Source of the DNA: Phycisphaerae bacterium
GTDB lineage: Bacteria; Planctomycetota; Phycisphaerae; SM23-33
Reading direction: 5' to 3'
DNA length: 64,000 nucleotides
Assembly (NCBI GenBank): GCA_030745875.1
Contig: JASLNT010000031.1
Span: 28,832-92,831 of the forward strand
Under the pieces are notes generated by a model. The model ran no database searches. It was not told the DNA's origin and worked only from the letters and a program-made list of their open reading frames with translations. The position numbers and the translations under genes are program-made. This document shows, piece after piece, positions 1-8,750 of the stretch (its first letter is position 1; the number at the start of each line of letters is the position of its first letter).

Positions 1-1
1 C

Positions 2-625
2 CTGGCGTATCTTCGGATGCTGGGCTTTGAGGGTATGCGCCAATCGGATTCACTGGCAACCGACGCGGTGAAAAACGCACTGGGTGAATGGGGCAATCAT
101 GGCTCGATAGCAGTAACCATTCTGGTCGCTGTTTCCGCACTGGCCGGGATGGACGGATGCATGTTCACCGGTTCGCGGGCAATCTGCGCACTAGGCGAGG
201 ACTACACCGCCTTTCGACCTTTGGGCAAGTGGCATGGCAAGTTCAAGACACCGACCAATGCATTGATCGTCCAAAGCGCAATAGCCGCTGTGTTAATCAT
301 CCTTCCATCACTCGGATGGGGCATCGGCAAGTTAGTCGGGAGCGGGTTCAGAACCGCCGCCGATTACACCGCCCCGGTCTTCTGGACCTTCCTGCTGCTA
401 ACGGGTATTTCGTTAATCGTATTGCGATACAAAGACCCCGATTGCGAGCGCCCATTCCGCGTTCCAGGATACCCGCTGACGATAATACTCTTCGTAGCCA
501 TGTGCGGGTACATGCTCTACAGCGCCATAGCATGGACGAAAACCGGAGCCCTGATCGGTCTGGGCGTTCTGCTGGCCGGGCTGCCGGTGTATCTGGCGTT
601 GGGGCGGAAACCGTCTGAAAGCTGA
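2..625 (+). CDS. APC-family amino-acid permease, C-terminal part (5' end outside window)
   Basis: The reading frame is open from the first bases, so this is the last 207 residues of a longer protein. About five hydrophobic segments are visible, separated by short charged loops. A loop rich in small residues followed by a Gly-Ser-Arg motif and an acidic Gly-Glu-Asp stretch resembles the middle part of amino acid-polyamine-organocation permeases. The C-terminal Arg-Pro-Phe-Arg-Val-Pro-Gly-Tyr-Pro motif before the last membrane segments is characteristic of that superfamily. It should be an inner-membrane amino-acid or amine transporter; the substrate cannot be inferred. It converges on the selenium-type operon, with only 6 bp between the two stop codons. 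Confidence 0.8.
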   Translation: MAYLRMLGFEGMRQSDSLATDAVKNALGEWGNHGSIAVTILVAVSALAGMDGCMFTGSRAICALGEDYTAFRPLGKWHGKFKTPTNALIVQSAIAAVLIILPSLGWGIGKLVGSGFRTAADYTAPVFWTFLLLTGISLIVLRYKDPDCERPFRVPGYPLTIILFVAMCGYMLYSAIAWTKTGALIGLGVLLAGLPVYLALGRKPSES

Positions 626-631
626 CGTTCA

Positions 632-1789
632 TTACGCATTCCGACCGGACGCTGCGATAGTCCGGACGGCCTGAACCGCTTGCTGCATCTGCTCTACGGT
701 GTTTCCAAACCCCGGAGCCAAACGGACAACGCCCCCCGGATGCGTACCCAGATGACGATGAGCCAACGGTGCGCAATGCAGACCGGGGCGGCAGAGAATA
801 CCGAAGTCCTCCTCCAGGCGCTGGGCGACAATCTCCGGCGGGACTCCGTCAATCACAAACGCCGCCATCAACGCCCCCGAACCAGGCGGACTGTAGACAT
901 CCACTCCCTCTGTCTGGGAAAGACCTTCGATAAGCATCTCGGTCAGTTCGGACTTGAGCTGACCGATCAGCCCGGCCGATTCGATGTGATTCAGCGCGCC
1001 GGAAAGTGCTGCGACACCATGCAGGTTAAGCGTGCCGGCCTCGTAGCGGTCCGGGCGGAAGTCCGGATGGGTCGTACTTGCCGATCCGCTGCCCGTACCG
1101 CCCTCCAGCAGCGGTCGAACGTCGCAGGCCGGATTCAGATAGCAGGCTCCCAGCCCTGTCGGACCGCCCATAGACTTGTGAGCTGAAAACGCCAGAAAGT
1201 CGATTCCGTCACGCTGAACGTCAATCGAAATCGCACCGGCGGTCTGCGCGGCGTCAACCAGCATCGCCGCTTCCGGAAACAGCGCCCCAACCGCTCCTAT
1301 GTCCTGCACGACTCCGTTAACGTTCGACCCGTGGTTTACGACCGCCAGGCGCGGAGACAAATCGGCTGCAATCGCCGCAGCCGCGGTCAGGTCGATCCGC
1401 CCGAAACGGTCGGCGGGAAGGGTCTCTATGCGAACACCTCTGGTTTCCACGAGGGCTTTAAGGGGCCTGACGAGCGAGTTGTGCTCCATCGGCGAGACAA
1501 CGACCAGATCTCCGTCATTCAGGAAACCCTTCAGGACCAGATTGATCCCCTCTGTGGCCCCGCGGGTGAATGCTATGTCCTTCGAGTCGGGAACAGCAAA
1601 CATCGCCGCAAGTCGCTCGCGCGTGTCGAACACCAGTTCGGCGCTGCCGACGGAGGCTCCGTGCCCGCTGCGACCGGCGTTGGCGAGCAGTTCGTCGTAG
1701 CAACGCATCGCCGCCAAACGAACGGGCTCCGGCTTGGGCCACGATGTCGCCGCGTGGTCCAGATAGATTGTCCTATCCGTCGAGTTCAT
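632..1789 (-). CDS. Cysteine desulfurase-like class V aminotransferase of the selenium operon
   Basis: A 385-residue PLP enzyme of aminotransferase class V. The N-terminal Leu-Asp-His-Ala-Ala-Thr motif, the PLP lysine in Ser-Ala-His-Lys (K205) and a C-terminal Gly-Leu-His-Cys-Ala-Pro loop (C339) are all present, so both the cofactor lysine and the catalytic cysteine of the cysteine desulfurase branch are kept. Such enzymes release sulfur or selenium from cysteine or selenocysteine as a persulfide or perselenide. It is the last gene of a four-gene minus-strand operon, and its ATG lies 17 nt inside the upstream DUF3343 gene, suggesting coupled translation. The members of this subfamily that sit beside YedE and DUF3343 are generally thought to supply selenium; that role here is inference from context. 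Confidence 0.85.
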   Translation of the reverse strand: MNSTDRTIYLDHAATSWPKPEPVRLAAMRCYDELLANAGRSGHGASVGSAELVFDTRERLAAMFAVPDSKDIAFTRGATEGINLVLKGFLNDGDLVVVSPMEHNSLVRPLKALVETRGVRIETLPADRFGRIDLTAAAAIAADLSPRLAVVNHGSNVNGVVQDIGAVGALFPEAAMLVDAAQTAGAISIDVQRDGIDFLAFSAHKSMGGPTGLGACYLNPACDVRPLLEGGTGSGSASTTHPDFRPDRYEAGTLNLHGVAALSGALNHIESAGLIGQLKSELTEMLIEGLSQTEGVDVYSPPGSGALMAAFVIDGVPPEIVAQRLEEDFGILCRPGLHCAPLAHRHLGTHPGGVVRLAPGFGNTVEQMQQAVQAVRTIAASGRNA

Positions 1790-2006
1790 GTATTCCCTGG
1801 ATTTCGAGTCGATTCTCGCTCACCGCCGCACGCACAGCATCCTGCCGCGAAGTGCTGAATCGCAGCGCACTGCCGCAGTCAGAGCTTATGTGTCGCGGGG
1901 TCGGTATCGCCTTGACCGCAACGCCGATACGCTCGAGGACCTTCTTCAAGCGGAACATCGCGTGGATGTTGTGGAAAACCGCCACACTATAACTCTCGGC
2001 GCTCAC
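1773..2006 (-). CDS. DUF3343 protein, putative Se/S carrier
   Basis: A 77-residue protein beginning at a GTG that overlaps the YedE stop by four bases (GTGA). The fold pattern of DUF3343 is visible: an N-terminal beta strand ending in Phe-His, a helix, then the Ser-Ser-Asp-Cys-Gly motif with C44, followed by Ala-Leu-Arg-Phe. The family resembles TusA/YedF-like sulfur or selenium carriers, in which the single cysteine would carry the persulfide or perselenide. The GTG start is chosen because no in-frame ATG lies nearby and the overlap with the preceding gene is typical of a coupled operon. Position between the transporter and the desulfurase supports a hand-over role, which is inferred. Confidence 0.75.
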   Translation of the reverse strand: MSAESYSVAVFHNIHAMFRLKKVLERIGVAVKAIPTPRHISSDCGSALRFSTSRQDAVRAAVSENRLEIQGIHELDG

Positions 2007-3166
2007 GGGCTCATCTCCCCAGCGCCCCGATTGTCGGGACTCCGGCGGACCAGTATGCCCAGCATGACGCAAAAGACCAGACCAACGATAACCGCAACCT
2101 TGCCCCACGGACCAGGTCCGCCGATTTGCAGCGCGCCGTCGACCATTTTGTCGGGAACCGCCGCCAGGAACCAATTGTGACAGATCGCGGCGCCGGTGAT
2201 CGCTCCGGCGATGAATATGGACGAATCCGTATCGCCCTGTCCGCACAGGAACAACTGCCTGCCCGGGCACCCTCCGGCCAGGCAGAACGCCAAACCCGCC
2301 AGCACCATCGACAGGAAGTTCCACAGGCAACTCGAGTGCGAGATTGGCATGGATGCAAAGCCCGCATTGAACTTACCGGCCGCCAGGCTGAACGCCAACG
2401 CGCCGACGACCACCGCCGCGGCGCCTCCGGCCAGACGCCCGTTTCGAATGAGCACAAGGTCCCGCACGGCGCCTACCGTGCAGAAACGGGACCGCTGACC
2501 GAGAAATCCGATGACGAGTCCGACCGCCAAGGACAGTGCGATCGGCGCATGCATGGCTCCGGGGCCCTTTGTGCTGGCGAAGATCGCCTGTCCGGGCTTG
2601 AAGGACGTTCCGGCGATAAGAAGCACAAGCAGAAGGATCATCACCCCGGGTCCGATCAGACCCGCAAGATACGGTTGACCCGTCGCCCGGCCGAGCGTGA
2701 AACCCGATCGCAGGAACAAACTCCCGATCGCCACGCCGACAACCGCTCCGCCAAGACCCACAAGCGCGTTACCGTCCCCGGCGCCCAGGCGCAGCAGCAC
2801 ACGCCACGTGCATCCCAGGAACACCAGCGCTCCGACCATCGCAAACACACCGAGCATGAATCGCAGAATCGCCGCCGAACCGCCGCGCGGTTTGAACTCA
2901 CCGAATATCAGCGCTGCGGCAAACGCTCCCAGAACCAACGCAGGGATCTCGGGGCGAAGATACTGAACGACACTCGCTCGATGCAAACCAAGGGCTCCGG
3001 CGATATCACGCTGAAAACACGCTATGCAGACACCCATGTTCGGCGGGTTGCCGTATTTCTGCAGAACCGATGCGCCCAGACCAATGACGAGCCCCACGAC
3101 GATCAATCCCGGCGCACCGGCCGGAAGATCGCCCCACCTCCGCCATCGACTGCGCTTCGTGTTCAT
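2003..3166 (-). CDS. yedE: YedE/YeeE-family putative selenium transporter
   Basis: A 387-residue polytopic membrane protein with about ten hydrophobic segments. Two signature cysteine motifs of the YeeE/YedE family are visible: Leu-Gly-Cys-Thr-Trp-Arg in the first half and Gly-Gly-Cys-Pro-Gly-Arg-Gln in the second, followed by Gly-Asp-Thr-Asp, the pattern of the selenium-associated subgroup. Other YeeE proteins import thiosulfate, so the choice of selenium rests on the neighbours (DUF3343 and class V desulfurase directly downstream). The ATG overlaps the stop of the upstream binding-protein gene by four bases (ATGA). The gene symbol is used in the family sense; the substrate has not been shown. 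Confidence 0.8.
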   Translation of the reverse strand: MNTKRSRWRRWGDLPAGAPGLIVVGLVIGLGASVLQKYGNPPNMGVCIACFQRDIAGALGLHRASVVQYLRPEIPALVLGAFAAALIFGEFKPRGGSAAILRFMLGVFAMVGALVFLGCTWRVLLRLGAGDGNALVGLGGAVVGVAIGSLFLRSGFTLGRATGQPYLAGLIGPGVMILLLVLLIAGTSFKPGQAIFASTKGPGAMHAPIALSLAVGLVIGFLGQRSRFCTVGAVRDLVLIRNGRLAGGAAAVVVGALAFSLAAGKFNAGFASMPISHSSCLWNFLSMVLAGLAFCLAGGCPGRQLFLCGQGDTDSSIFIAGAITGAAICHNWFLAAVPDKMVDGALQIGGPGPWGKVAVIVGLVFCVMLGILVRRSPDNRGAGEMSP

Positions 3167-4017
3167 TTGCCCAGACCCTTAATGACCTCGCGCAGCGAAT
3201 CATAATCGCCGTCATTGCTGCGGGCAAATCCTTTCGCCTTCAGCGGCGGTTGGAGAATCGTCGGATTGCCGTTCAACGCCAGCAGCGCCCCGACGAACCG
3301 CTCACGCGCGGCCGAGTCGGACCGGACGGTTGCAGCCACAACCGTGTCGCGAAGCTTCGGTCCGCGTGCGATTACCACAAGCTTGTCAGCCTTGGCGTCC
3401 TTCTTTGCGACCCAACCATCCCACGAATAGTCGCAAACCACGCCCGCGTCGGCCTGCCCGTCCAGCACAGTTTGTGCGATCCCGCCGCAACCGGTCCCGA
3501 AGGACGCCTCAGACAGATCGCCCGGCGCCAGGCCCGCATGTTTGAATGCGTGGCGGGCGGCGAGATACTTGTTGAAACTGCCCTTGGGCCCGTAACGAAA
3601 CCGCTTGCCCTTCAGGTCGCCGATGGTCTTCACACCGCCTGACTTCGGAGCGATCAGAGTGCCCTGGCAATAAGGCGTGCCGGACTTGTTGAGCTTCGTA
3701 GCCACCGCTTCGAGTGATGCGGGATTCTTTATCGCAACGTAGTCCGTAGGCGAAACGATCACGAATCCGACCTCGCCGGCCGCAGAGGCGCGACGTAACT
3801 CCACGGTGTCTTTGCAGACCTTAAGGGCGACCGGCTGACCGGTATTTTCCGACATCAATTTAACGAATGGAGCGTATTGGGCTTGAGTTCCGACAGGGTC
3901 GGACGACTTGATCCCAACGACTATCCCCGACTCCGAACTCTGCGTGCATCCGCAAGCCCCGAACAACGCAACAGCGACAACAGTTAACGCTAGCAGGTAA
4001 CTACTCTTGGCTGACAT
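3163..4017 (-). CDS. PhnD-like periplasmic substrate-binding lipoprotein
   Basis: A 284-residue protein starting at the ATG at 4017, preceded by an AAAGGAA ribosome-binding site; a longer in-frame extension has no such site. The N-terminal hydrophobic stretch ends in a Phe-Gly-Ala-Cys-Gly-Cys sequence, a plausible lipobox. The rest matches PhnD-type phosphate/phosphite/phosphonate binding proteins: an early Gly-Ile-Lys-Ser-Ser-Asp-Pro strand, a Gly-Asp-Leu-Lys-Gly-Lys motif and a Gly-Gln-Ala-Asp-Ala-Gly-Val motif. No ABC permease or ATPase is adjacent. Instead it is the first gene of an operon with YedE, DUF3343 and a desulfurase, so it may capture a selenium or sulfur oxyanion for YedE. That substrate is my inference. 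Confidence 0.8.
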   Translation of the reverse strand: MSAKSSYLLALTVVAVALFGACGCTQSSESGIVVGIKSSDPVGTQAQYAPFVKLMSENTGQPVALKVCKDTVELRRASAAGEVGFVIVSPTDYVAIKNPASLEAVATKLNKSGTPYCQGTLIAPKSGGVKTIGDLKGKRFRYGPKGSFNKYLAARHAFKHAGLAPGDLSEASFGTGCGGIAQTVLDGQADAGVVCDYSWDGWVAKKDAKADKLVVIARGPKLRDTVVAATVRSDSAARERFVGALLALNGNPTILQPPLKAKGFARSNDGDYDSLREVIKGLGK

Positions 4018-4438
4018 GATCAATTCCTTTCGTGCGGTCCGTAACCCACGGGACACAGACCTTAGAGACGGACAAGAAGAGACCAAAGCGAGAAGATGAA
4101 AGCTCAAAACGGAGAGATCCGCTCGGGTGTCATCCTGCCCAAAACTTCCCAGCCGCGCGAGCGGCTGGACGGTTTGCGTGCTTTACCGAACGCTACATGT
4201 GTCCGGCGTTATCGTTGGGGCAACCTAGTCACCCAAAGCCCGTCTTGGACAGTTTGATAATATGCGAAAGCATGACACCGCTCTCCTGAACTGCTCGTAA
4301 ACCATACCCTAGTGTCACGGTCGACCTTTGTCAAACGTACTGTTGGCGTCCACTATTGCCCGCGTGGGAGCCTTCGTCTATTATCTGACGCATCACAGGG
4401 AACTCCCGGTTTTCGACAGGGCGTCAGGAGAAGGGCAA
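4018..4438. promoter_or_regulatory. Divergent intergenic region between the selenium operon and the nitrilase-like gene
   Basis: This 421-bp stretch holds no convincing gene. It separates the minus-strand selenium operon from a plus-strand gene and must contain both promoters. On the plus strand a sigma-70-like pair is visible: TTGCCC at 4356-4361, a 17-bp spacer, and TATTAT at 4379-4384, about 55 bp before the nitrilase ATG. I found no equally clear promoter for the minus-strand operon, although the AT-rich patch near 4250-4265 is a candidate. No riboswitch was recognised. Confidence 0.45.
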
Positions 4439-5428
4439 ATGACTGGAATCAGAAGAGCTTCGTATGTGTTGGCGGTTCTCATCGCGGCGGGCTTATCCCG
4501 AGCGGTCGGACCCCAGTCACAAAAGCCCCAGCTGGATCGGACAAAACTCCCCGGAAGGCAGGTTAAGGTCGCAGCGATATGCATTGGTTTCGGGGGCAAC
4601 CGCGCGGCGAAGCTGAAGCTGGCGATCGATCACCTTCACACGGCCGGTAAGAACGGCGTGGATATCGCCTGCCTGCCCGAAGAGTTCGCCGGTACGACGG
4701 CCGAGAAGATCCCGGGCCCGACCACACAAGCAATAGCCAAGCTCGCCAAACAGTACAACATGTACGTCGTCTGCCCCATCCGCGAGCAGGCCGGCGACAA
4801 GCAGTACAACACCGCCGTCCTGATCGACCGCAAGGGCGAGGTCGCCGGGTTCTATCGCAAGGTGTTTATCTTCTGGGGTGAAAAGCTCCATTGCAGCCGC
4901 GACGGCGTGAAAGCCTTCGACACCGACTTCGGGCGGATCGGTATTCTAACGTGCTTCGACCTGAATTTCGCCGAGCTGTGGCAGGAGTGCGACAACAAAA
5001 ATGTGGACATCGTCTTCTGGCCCAGCGCCTACGGAGGCGGCTCGCCCATGAACGCATACGCCACGCTCTATCATTACTACGTCGTACCGGTGGGCGCGGG
5101 CAACATCATCGACATAACGGGCAAGACGCTGGCCGACGTGGAGAAACCGCGCGCCAAACAGTTCATAACAACGCTCGACCTGGACCGCACTTTCATCCAT
5201 CACAATTTCAACGGAGGGAAAGTCAGGAGACTGCTGGCCGACTATAAAGGCAAAGTAGTCGTCGAACGCAACTACGGCATGGAGCAATGGTGGCTGCTGA
5301 AAGCAGTTAAACCCGGCGTCCGCGTTCGCGATTTGTGCAGGAAATACAAGATCGAGACGCTCAGGGAATACCAACACCGCAGCCGAAAGCAAATCAACGA
5401 AGCCCGAAAAGCCGGCCGCAAAATCTAA
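4439..5428 (+). CDS. Exported carbon-nitrogen hydrolase (nitrilase superfamily)
   Basis: A 329-residue protein starting at the ATG at 4439, right after an AGGAGAAGGG ribosome-binding site. Residues 1-21 form a signal peptide. The nitrilase-superfamily triad is present in order: Glu81 in Leu-Pro-Glu-Glu, Lys141 in Tyr-Arg-Lys, and Cys172 in Leu-Thr-Cys-Phe-Asp. These enzymes hydrolyse amide or nitrile C-N bonds through a cysteine thioester. Export is unusual for the superfamily but occurs in planctomycetes. The C-terminal 40 residues are rich in Arg and Lys and lie outside the core fold. The substrate cannot be inferred. It lies 101 bp upstream of mutS on the same strand. Confidence 0.8.
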   Translation: MTGIRRASYVLAVLIAAGLSRAVGPQSQKPQLDRTKLPGRQVKVAAICIGFGGNRAAKLKLAIDHLHTAGKNGVDIACLPEEFAGTTAEKIPGPTTQAIAKLAKQYNMYVVCPIREQAGDKQYNTAVLIDRKGEVAGFYRKVFIFWGEKLHCSRDGVKAFDTDFGRIGILTCFDLNFAELWQECDNKNVDIVFWPSAYGGGSPMNAYATLYHYYVVPVGAGNIIDITGKTLADVEKPRAKQFITTLDLDRTFIHHNFNGGKVRRLLADYKGKVVVERNYGMEQWWLLKAVKPGVRVRDLCRKYKIETLREYQHRSRKQINEARKAGRKI

Positions 5429-5529
5429 TCCGCACGCTCGGCGGGCCCTGTGACGCCAAGAGTCCTTCTCCGTGCTCCAACCGCGAAGGCTTGCCCGGAC
5501 CGGTCGCTTTGCCTATCATCTGAGCCATC

Positions 5530-8157
5530 GTGGCGGCAAATGCAAAAAAACCTCCAAGCGAGACGCCGGCAATGCGGCAGTACCGTTCCTTCAAGGAACA
5601 GTACCCCGACTACATACTCTTCTTCCGCATGGGCGACTTCTACGAAATGTTCTACGAAGACGCCAAGATCGCCTCGCGCGAACTGGGTCTGGCGCTTACC
5701 AGCCGGTCCAAAGGCGACAGCGCCATCCCGCTGGCGGGGATTCCGTATCACGCGCTGGACAGCTATCTGGCCCGCATGATCCGGGCGGGGCATCGAGTGG
5801 CGATCTGCGAACAGGTCGAAGACGCCAAAGAAGCCAAAGGCGTAGTCAAACGCGACGTGACCCGCCTGGTGACGCCCGGCACGCTGACAGACCAGACGCT
5901 CCTGGAGCAGCGCGAAGGCAATTACCTGGTGGGCGTTTATGTCGGCAAGGCGCCCAAGGGCGGCGAGCCAACGGCCGGAGTGGCGTGGGTGGAGCTGTCC
6001 AGCGGAGCTTTCTCGGCGATGACGGCGCCGGCGGACCACGTGCTGGACGAAATCGTCCGCATCCGACCCGCTGAAGTGCTCATGTGCGAAGGATCGTCGC
6101 TGGACACGCGCGACTTCCGCGACGCACTGACCCAATGCACCGGAGCCTCAGCCGCCAGTCGACCGCCCTGGGCGTTCGACGCACACGCCGCCGACGAAGC
6201 GCTCAAAGATCACTTCAAGGTCGCAACGCTTGAGGGGTTCGGATTCGACGGGTGGGACGAATCGATCTCAGCGGCAGGGGCGATTATCGAATACCTCCGC
6301 GAGACACAGAAGACCGCGCTGGGACACATAAGCTCGCTGCGAAAGTTCGACCGGACCGAGCACATGGTTATCGACGGCAACACGCTGCGATGCCTGGAAG
6401 TAACGCGTACGCTGCGGTCCAATCACCGCGCCGGATCGTTGCTGGCGTGTCTGGACCGCACATCAACGGGAATGGGCGCCCGCCTGCTGGAACGCTGGTT
6501 AACTTTCCCGCTGAGGCGATACAGCGATATCGTCGCGCGGCAGGATGCGGTCGAAGAACTGACCACCGACCGGCGCCGCCTGGCCGACATTCGCGAAACA
6601 CTGTCGAACATCGCCCAGATCGACCGGATAGCAAGCAATATAGGCATGTGTCGCGTTCGCCCGCGGGAGCTGGTCGCCCTCGGGCAGACCCTCGCAATGC
6701 TGCCCAACATCGCCGAGCTGATCGGCGGGTGTTCGTCGGAGCTGATCTCGCAATCGCGCCCGCATTTGCTCGGCCTGGGCGATCCGGGCGACATAATAGA
6801 AACCGCCATCGATCCGGACTGCCCCAACCTGCTCCGCGACGGGGGCGTAATAAAGGACGGATACCACGAAGAACTCGACCGCCTCAGGCGAATCGGTTCG
6901 GACGGTAAGAGTTGGCTGGCTGAGTACCAGGCCCGACAGGCCCAGGCCCTGGGCGTTGCGAATCTTAAAGTCGGGTACAACAGGGTGTTCGGATACTACA
7001 TCGAACTAAGCCACGCCAACCGCGAAAAGGCCCCGCCCGAATACCACCGCAAGCAGACCCTCAAAAACGCAGAACGCTACATCACCGACGAACTCAAAAC
7101 CTACGAGACCGAAGTGCTCGGAGCCGACCAGCGCGCCAAGACCCTCGAACAGCAGCTTTTCGAAGAGGTCAGGCGGGGGCTGTGTGAGTATATCGGGCAA
7201 TTCCAGGCCGCAGCGGCCGCCCTGTCAGGGCTCGACGTGCTCTGCGGACTGGCGCAACTGGCGGTCGAACGAGGATACAACCGCCCGGTCATCACACAGG
7301 AAAACGTGCTGAATATCGTCGGCGGAAGGCATCCCGTGCTCGACCAGCAGCTCCGCGAACAGTTCGTGCCCAACGACGTGCAAATGCGAGCCAAGAACGA
7401 TCGCCTGCTGATAATCACCGGACCGAACATGGCTGGTAAGAGCACCTACATCCGCCAAGTCGCCCTGCTGGTGCTGATGGCCCAGACGGGCAGCTTCATA
7501 CCCGCAGACGAAGCGTCCATCGGCCTGACCGACCGCATCTTCACACGCGTCGGAGCCGCCGACGAACTTACCCGCGGACTCAGCACGTTCATGCTCGAGA
7601 TGGTCGAAACCGCCAACATTCTCAACAACGCCACCGCCCGCTCGCTGGTGATCCTCGACGAGGTCGGACGCGGGACATCCACGTGCGACGGGCTCGCCCT
7701 GGCCTGGGCGATCTGCGAATACATCGCGCTGCATGTCAAGTGCAGAACGCTGTTTGCGACGCACTACCACGAACTGACCCAACTCGAAGAACTGCTGGAC
7801 GGTACGACCAACCTGAACGTGACGGTGCGCGAATGGGCCGATGAGGTCGTCTTCCTACACAAGATCGTAAAGGGCGGAACCGACCAGAGCTACGGAGTGC
7901 ACGTAGCCCGACTGGCGGGCGTTCCGACCGAGGCGATCGATCGGGCGAAAACCCTCCTGCCCCAACTCCAAGCCAATGTCGCCAACGGGCTGAACATGCC
8001 CGAACTGGCCAAACGAGCCCAAATCGCCGCCGCACAAATGGACCTGTTCGCAGACCCCGCCACTCGCATCGCCCAGGACATCAAACACGCCGACCTGGAC
8101 AACATGACGCCCTTGGAAGCCCTCGACTTCCTCCGCCAACTCAAGAACGAGTTATGA
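5530..8157 (+). CDS. mutS: DNA mismatch repair protein MutS
   Basis: An 875-residue protein of the usual MutS length. The mismatch-binding Phe-x-Glu motif is at F37-Y38-E39. The connector and lever regions follow, and the C-terminal ATPase carries the Walker A motif Gly-Pro-Asn-Met-Ala-Gly-Lys-Ser near residue 631, then the Walker B Leu-Asp-Glu-Val-Gly-Arg-Gly-Thr-Ser and the His switch in Ala-Thr-His-Tyr-His. The last 60 residues resemble the MutS clamp/tetramer tail. The start is a GTG at 5530 without an obvious Shine-Dalgarno sequence; an ATG at codon 15 is an alternative but would still keep the mismatch domain. No mutL is in the window. Confidence 0.97.
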   Translation: MAANAKKPPSETPAMRQYRSFKEQYPDYILFFRMGDFYEMFYEDAKIASRELGLALTSRSKGDSAIPLAGIPYHALDSYLARMIRAGHRVAICEQVEDAKEAKGVVKRDVTRLVTPGTLTDQTLLEQREGNYLVGVYVGKAPKGGEPTAGVAWVELSSGAFSAMTAPADHVLDEIVRIRPAEVLMCEGSSLDTRDFRDALTQCTGASAASRPPWAFDAHAADEALKDHFKVATLEGFGFDGWDESISAAGAIIEYLRETQKTALGHISSLRKFDRTEHMVIDGNTLRCLEVTRTLRSNHRAGSLLACLDRTSTGMGARLLERWLTFPLRRYSDIVARQDAVEELTTDRRRLADIRETLSNIAQIDRIASNIGMCRVRPRELVALGQTLAMLPNIAELIGGCSSELISQSRPHLLGLGDPGDIIETAIDPDCPNLLRDGGVIKDGYHEELDRLRRIGSDGKSWLAEYQARQAQALGVANLKVGYNRVFGYYIELSHANREKAPPEYHRKQTLKNAERYITDELKTYETEVLGADQRAKTLEQQLFEEVRRGLCEYIGQFQAAAAALSGLDVLCGLAQLAVERGYNRPVITQENVLNIVGGRHPVLDQQLREQFVPNDVQMRAKNDRLLIITGPNMAGKSTYIRQVALLVLMAQTGSFIPADEASIGLTDRIFTRVGAADELTRGLSTFMLEMVETANILNNATARSLVILDEVGRGTSTCDGLALAWAICEYIALHVKCRTLFATHYHELTQLEELLDGTTNLNVTVREWADEVVFLHKIVKGGTDQSYGVHVARLAGVPTEAIDRAKTLLPQLQANVANGLNMPELAKRAQIAAAQMDLFADPATRIAQDIKHADLDNMTPLEALDFLRQLKNEL

Positions 8158-8750
8158 CCCGCGATCTGGCCGAGGTTCACAATTGGTTCACACTTTTCCG
8201 CCGCCTCCAACCGGTCGCCCCGACCGCATCGCACGCCCGCTTATGGACTCTAACACATTATCACTACAACACTTCCAACACACACCCGGCCGCCTTTCCG
8301 GCATATTCCAACGCCTCTGCGCCTGCGAGCGGGCCGAACCTGTGACGCTGCCCCCCAGACCCGCAAATCGCAAATCCCCACGACATCTTCGGCCATAACA
8401 CCTGACACACTCAGCACTTACAACACTACAATCCGCCCAGACAATTCCTCACAATATCACTTGACACGACCCGATAGTTCACAGGCGGTTAACATCTTTT
8501 CCAGCAGACTGTTACATTCCGCACTTGCAACACATCCGAAGACAATCCATCACGGCAGGCCGACAGACGCGCTCAACAAATCGCCCGGCAGATCACCCGA
8601 CGGCGCCACGACGTCCCTGCGCCGATCGGGCAAAGTGCTTGTTCGCTTTCGGACTCGTGATACAATTGCTCCAAAGGCCCGCGACGGTCGCGGGCTCCAA
8701 TCCGTCCGAAACCGCCCAAGGCGCCGCCCGCCGGCGCGCTGGAGAACGCA
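8158..8750. promoter_or_regulatory. Long intergenic region with promoter and hairpin upstream of HzsA-like gene 1
   Basis: No believable gene lies in these 593 bp; the short open frames lack ribosome-binding sites and codon bias. Towards the right end a promoter-like pair is visible: TTGTTC at 8639-8644, a 16-bp spacer, and TACAAT at 8661-8666. Just downstream a perfect 8-bp stem GCCCGCGA / TCGCGGGC with a 3-nt loop spans 8677-8695, so it would fall in the 5' leader of the next gene and could be an operator or a leader hairpin. Confidence 0.45.

Noticed and set aside
2126..3205. Long plus-strand open frame opposite the YedE gene
   Set aside because: Its translation is Arg/Gln/His-rich without hydrophobic structure, and the minus strand encodes a clear membrane transporter.
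8158..8750. Short plus-strand frames of 60-100 codons in the gap after mutS
   Set aside because: They lack ribosome-binding sites, are rich in Thr, Pro and Arg without pattern, and overlap one another.
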